DNA of 32,807 nt, from the NCBI GenBank assembly GCA_041678045.1, contig JBAYOV010000042.1, forward strand, positions 1 to 32,807. Direction: 5' to 3'. This document shows positions 31,864 to 32,807 of the stretch, one piece after another. The translations under genes and the position numbers were made by a program. Origin of the DNA: UBA2357 sp041678045 (lineage in GTDB: Bacteria; Pseudomonadota; Gammaproteobacteria; Burkholderiales; Rhodocyclaceae). Under the pieces are notes generated by a model. The model did no database searches, was not told where the DNA came from, and was given only the letters and a program-made list of their open reading frames with translations. Positions within the stretch are counted from its first letter, which is position 1; every line of letters starts with the position of its first letter.

Positions 31864-32388
31864 TCACGGCGAGAGGGTGGCCAGCCGGTCCATCATCTGC
31901 TGCAGCAGTTCGGCTTCCATGTCGCGGAACAACAGGGCTTCCTCCCGCTCCTTGGCGATGACGCGGGTGTCGTCGAAATTGTATTCGCGACGGCTGTGCA
32001 GGGTGACCGGCGCGAGCAACTCCACGCCGTTGCGGTCGACCACGCGGAAACTGAGCGTCTGGAACAGTTGGTATTCACGCACCTTGCCGGCGGCTGACAG
32101 CGAGAGAATCTCGCGGCTGCGCTGGTTGCCCAGGATTTCCAGCCGTGCATCGGCCTGTGCAGGATCGGTGATGGCCACTGTGGTGCCGCTGGTGCCGACC
32201 TTGCGTGCGAGCGCCTGGCCGAATTCGCTGTTCGTGTCCACTCCGAGGTGCAGGGTGGCAAACGGCAGCGGCTGCGCGCCGCGCAGCCGGAACCCGCAGG
32301 CACTCAGGCCGCCGGCCAGCAGCAGTGGCATGAGCGCGCGCAGCGCCTGACGGCGGGTGGGGGTAGGGCTGTGCATGGCGTCGGGCAT
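31864..32388 (-). CDS. lptE: LPS-assembly lipoprotein LptE
   Basis: The 174-residue outer-membrane lipoprotein plugs the LptD barrel during LPS insertion. The signal peptide MPDAMHSPTPTRRQALRALM is followed by PLLLAGGLSACGFRLRG, with lipobox LSAC (Cys31) and the CGFRLRG start typical of mature LptE. The C-terminal half (EYQLFQTLSFRVVDRNGVEL ... AKEREEALLFRDMEAELLQQ) fits the family. An ATG 12 nt later (MHSPTPTRR) is an equally possible start. It sits 24 bp after leuS and 10 bp before holA. Confidence 0.92.
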   Translation of the reverse strand: MPDAMHSPTPTRRQALRALMPLLLAGGLSACGFRLRGAQPLPFATLHLGVDTNSEFGQALARKVGTSGTTVAITDPAQADARLEILGNQRSREILSLSAAGKVREYQLFQTLSFRVVDRNGVELLAPVTLHSRREYNFDDTRVIAKEREEALLFRDMEAELLQQMMDRLATLSP

Positions 32389-32412
32389 CCGGTACGGGCT
32401 CAGGGTTGGGTT

Positions 32413-32807
32413 TCAGACCACGATGTTGACCAGGCGGCCGGGCACCACCACCACCTTGCGCGCGGGCTTGCCTTCCATGAAGCGCAGGGCGGCTTCGCTG
32501 GCCAGCGCGATGGCTTCGATGTCTCCCCGGCCGGCATCGGCGGCGACCTGAATACTGCCCCGCAGTTTGCCGTTGATCTGCAGCATCAACTCGACCTGAT
32601 CCTGGCGCAAGGCTTCTTCCGACACTTCCGGCCAGGCCGTGCTCAGGATGTCGTCGCCAAAGCCGCACTCATGCCACAGGGCATGCACCAGATGCGGGGC
32701 GATGGGCGACAGGACGCGCAGCAGGATGGACAGGCCTTCCTCCACCACGCAGGCAAGCGCATCGCCATCTTCGGCGGTGGCCTTCTCCAGCGTGTTGAGC
32801 ATCTTCA
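32413..32807 (-). CDS. leuS: Leucyl-tRNA synthetase, C-terminal part (runs off window)
   Basis: The last about 131 codons of a class Ia synthetase. The visible part is the end of the anticodon-binding domain (VVEEGLSILLRVLSPIAPHL, VHALWHECG) and the C-terminal domain (QVELMLQINGKLRGSIQVAA, ARKVVVVPGRLVNIVV), which is characteristic of bacterial LeuRS. The KMSKS and editing domains lie beyond the window. It is the upstream gene of leuS-lptE-holA-proA. Confidence 0.96.
   Translation of the reverse strand, partial: KMLNTLEKATAEDGDALACVVEEGLSILLRVLSPIAPHLVHALWHECGFGDDILSTAWPEVSEEALRQDQVELMLQINGKLRGSIQVAADAGRGDIEAIALASEAALRFMEGKPARKVVVVPGRLVNIVV

Overview
The window is a GC-rich, gene-dense stretch of core chromosome from a Gram-negative betaproteobacterium, most likely a Rhodocyclales/Zoogloeaceae-type organism (Thauera/Azoarcus relatives). 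This placement is inferred from gene content and order: leuS-lptE-holA-proA, pilB-pilC-pilD, yfjD-ypjD next to a divergent ffh, rpsU-yqeY-dnaG-rpoD with a tRNA behind it, and an apparently non-discriminating AspRS. No 16S or database comparison was possible.

Layout: 1-3.4 kb holds the N-terminal part of an acyl-CoA synthetase, argB, the divergent ugd, and a small heat-shock gene (hsp20) with a sigma32-like promoter and its own terminator. 3.4-6.1 kb is a minus-strand cluster: a REC-TPR response regulator, a secreted or lipid-anchored ribonuclease of the RNase Sa/barnase family, and a barstar inhibitor. 6.3-12.5 kb reads on the minus strand as pilB, pilC, (terminator), pilD, an FmdB zinc-ribbon gene and aspS. 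12.6-18.2 kb has yfjD (CNNM/CBS transporter) and ypjD on minus, then ffh, a CinA/MoaB-like gene, a YgjP-like metallopeptidase and gloA on plus. 18.25-19.96 kb is a translationally coupled pair: an HD-GYP response regulator and a two-TM protein with a predicted periplasmic domain.

19.99-21.2 kb is the only clearly accessory part. A 38-bp exact copy of the 3' half of a CAU-anticodon tRNA lies 1.17 kb from the intact tRNA, so the segment looks like a tRNA-targeted islet. It has no integrase. It carries a HigBA-type toxin-antitoxin operon and three copies of a roughly 37-bp repeat. Two of these form a 154-bp palindromic MITE/REP-like element; the third lies in inverted orientation on the far side of the toxin-antitoxin operon.

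21.3-26.0 kb is the macromolecular synthesis operon (rpsU-yqeY-dnaG-rpoD, minus) with an rpsU promoter, an intercistronic hairpin and an extended -10 promoter in front of rpoD. tsaD diverges from rpsU and converges with zero gap on plsY. The rest (27.3 kb to the end) is all minus strand: leuS (C-terminal part), lptE, holA, proA, xerD, ybaK and plsY. The islet and the RNase-barstar cluster are the parts most worth a second look; everything else is conserved housekeeping DNA.
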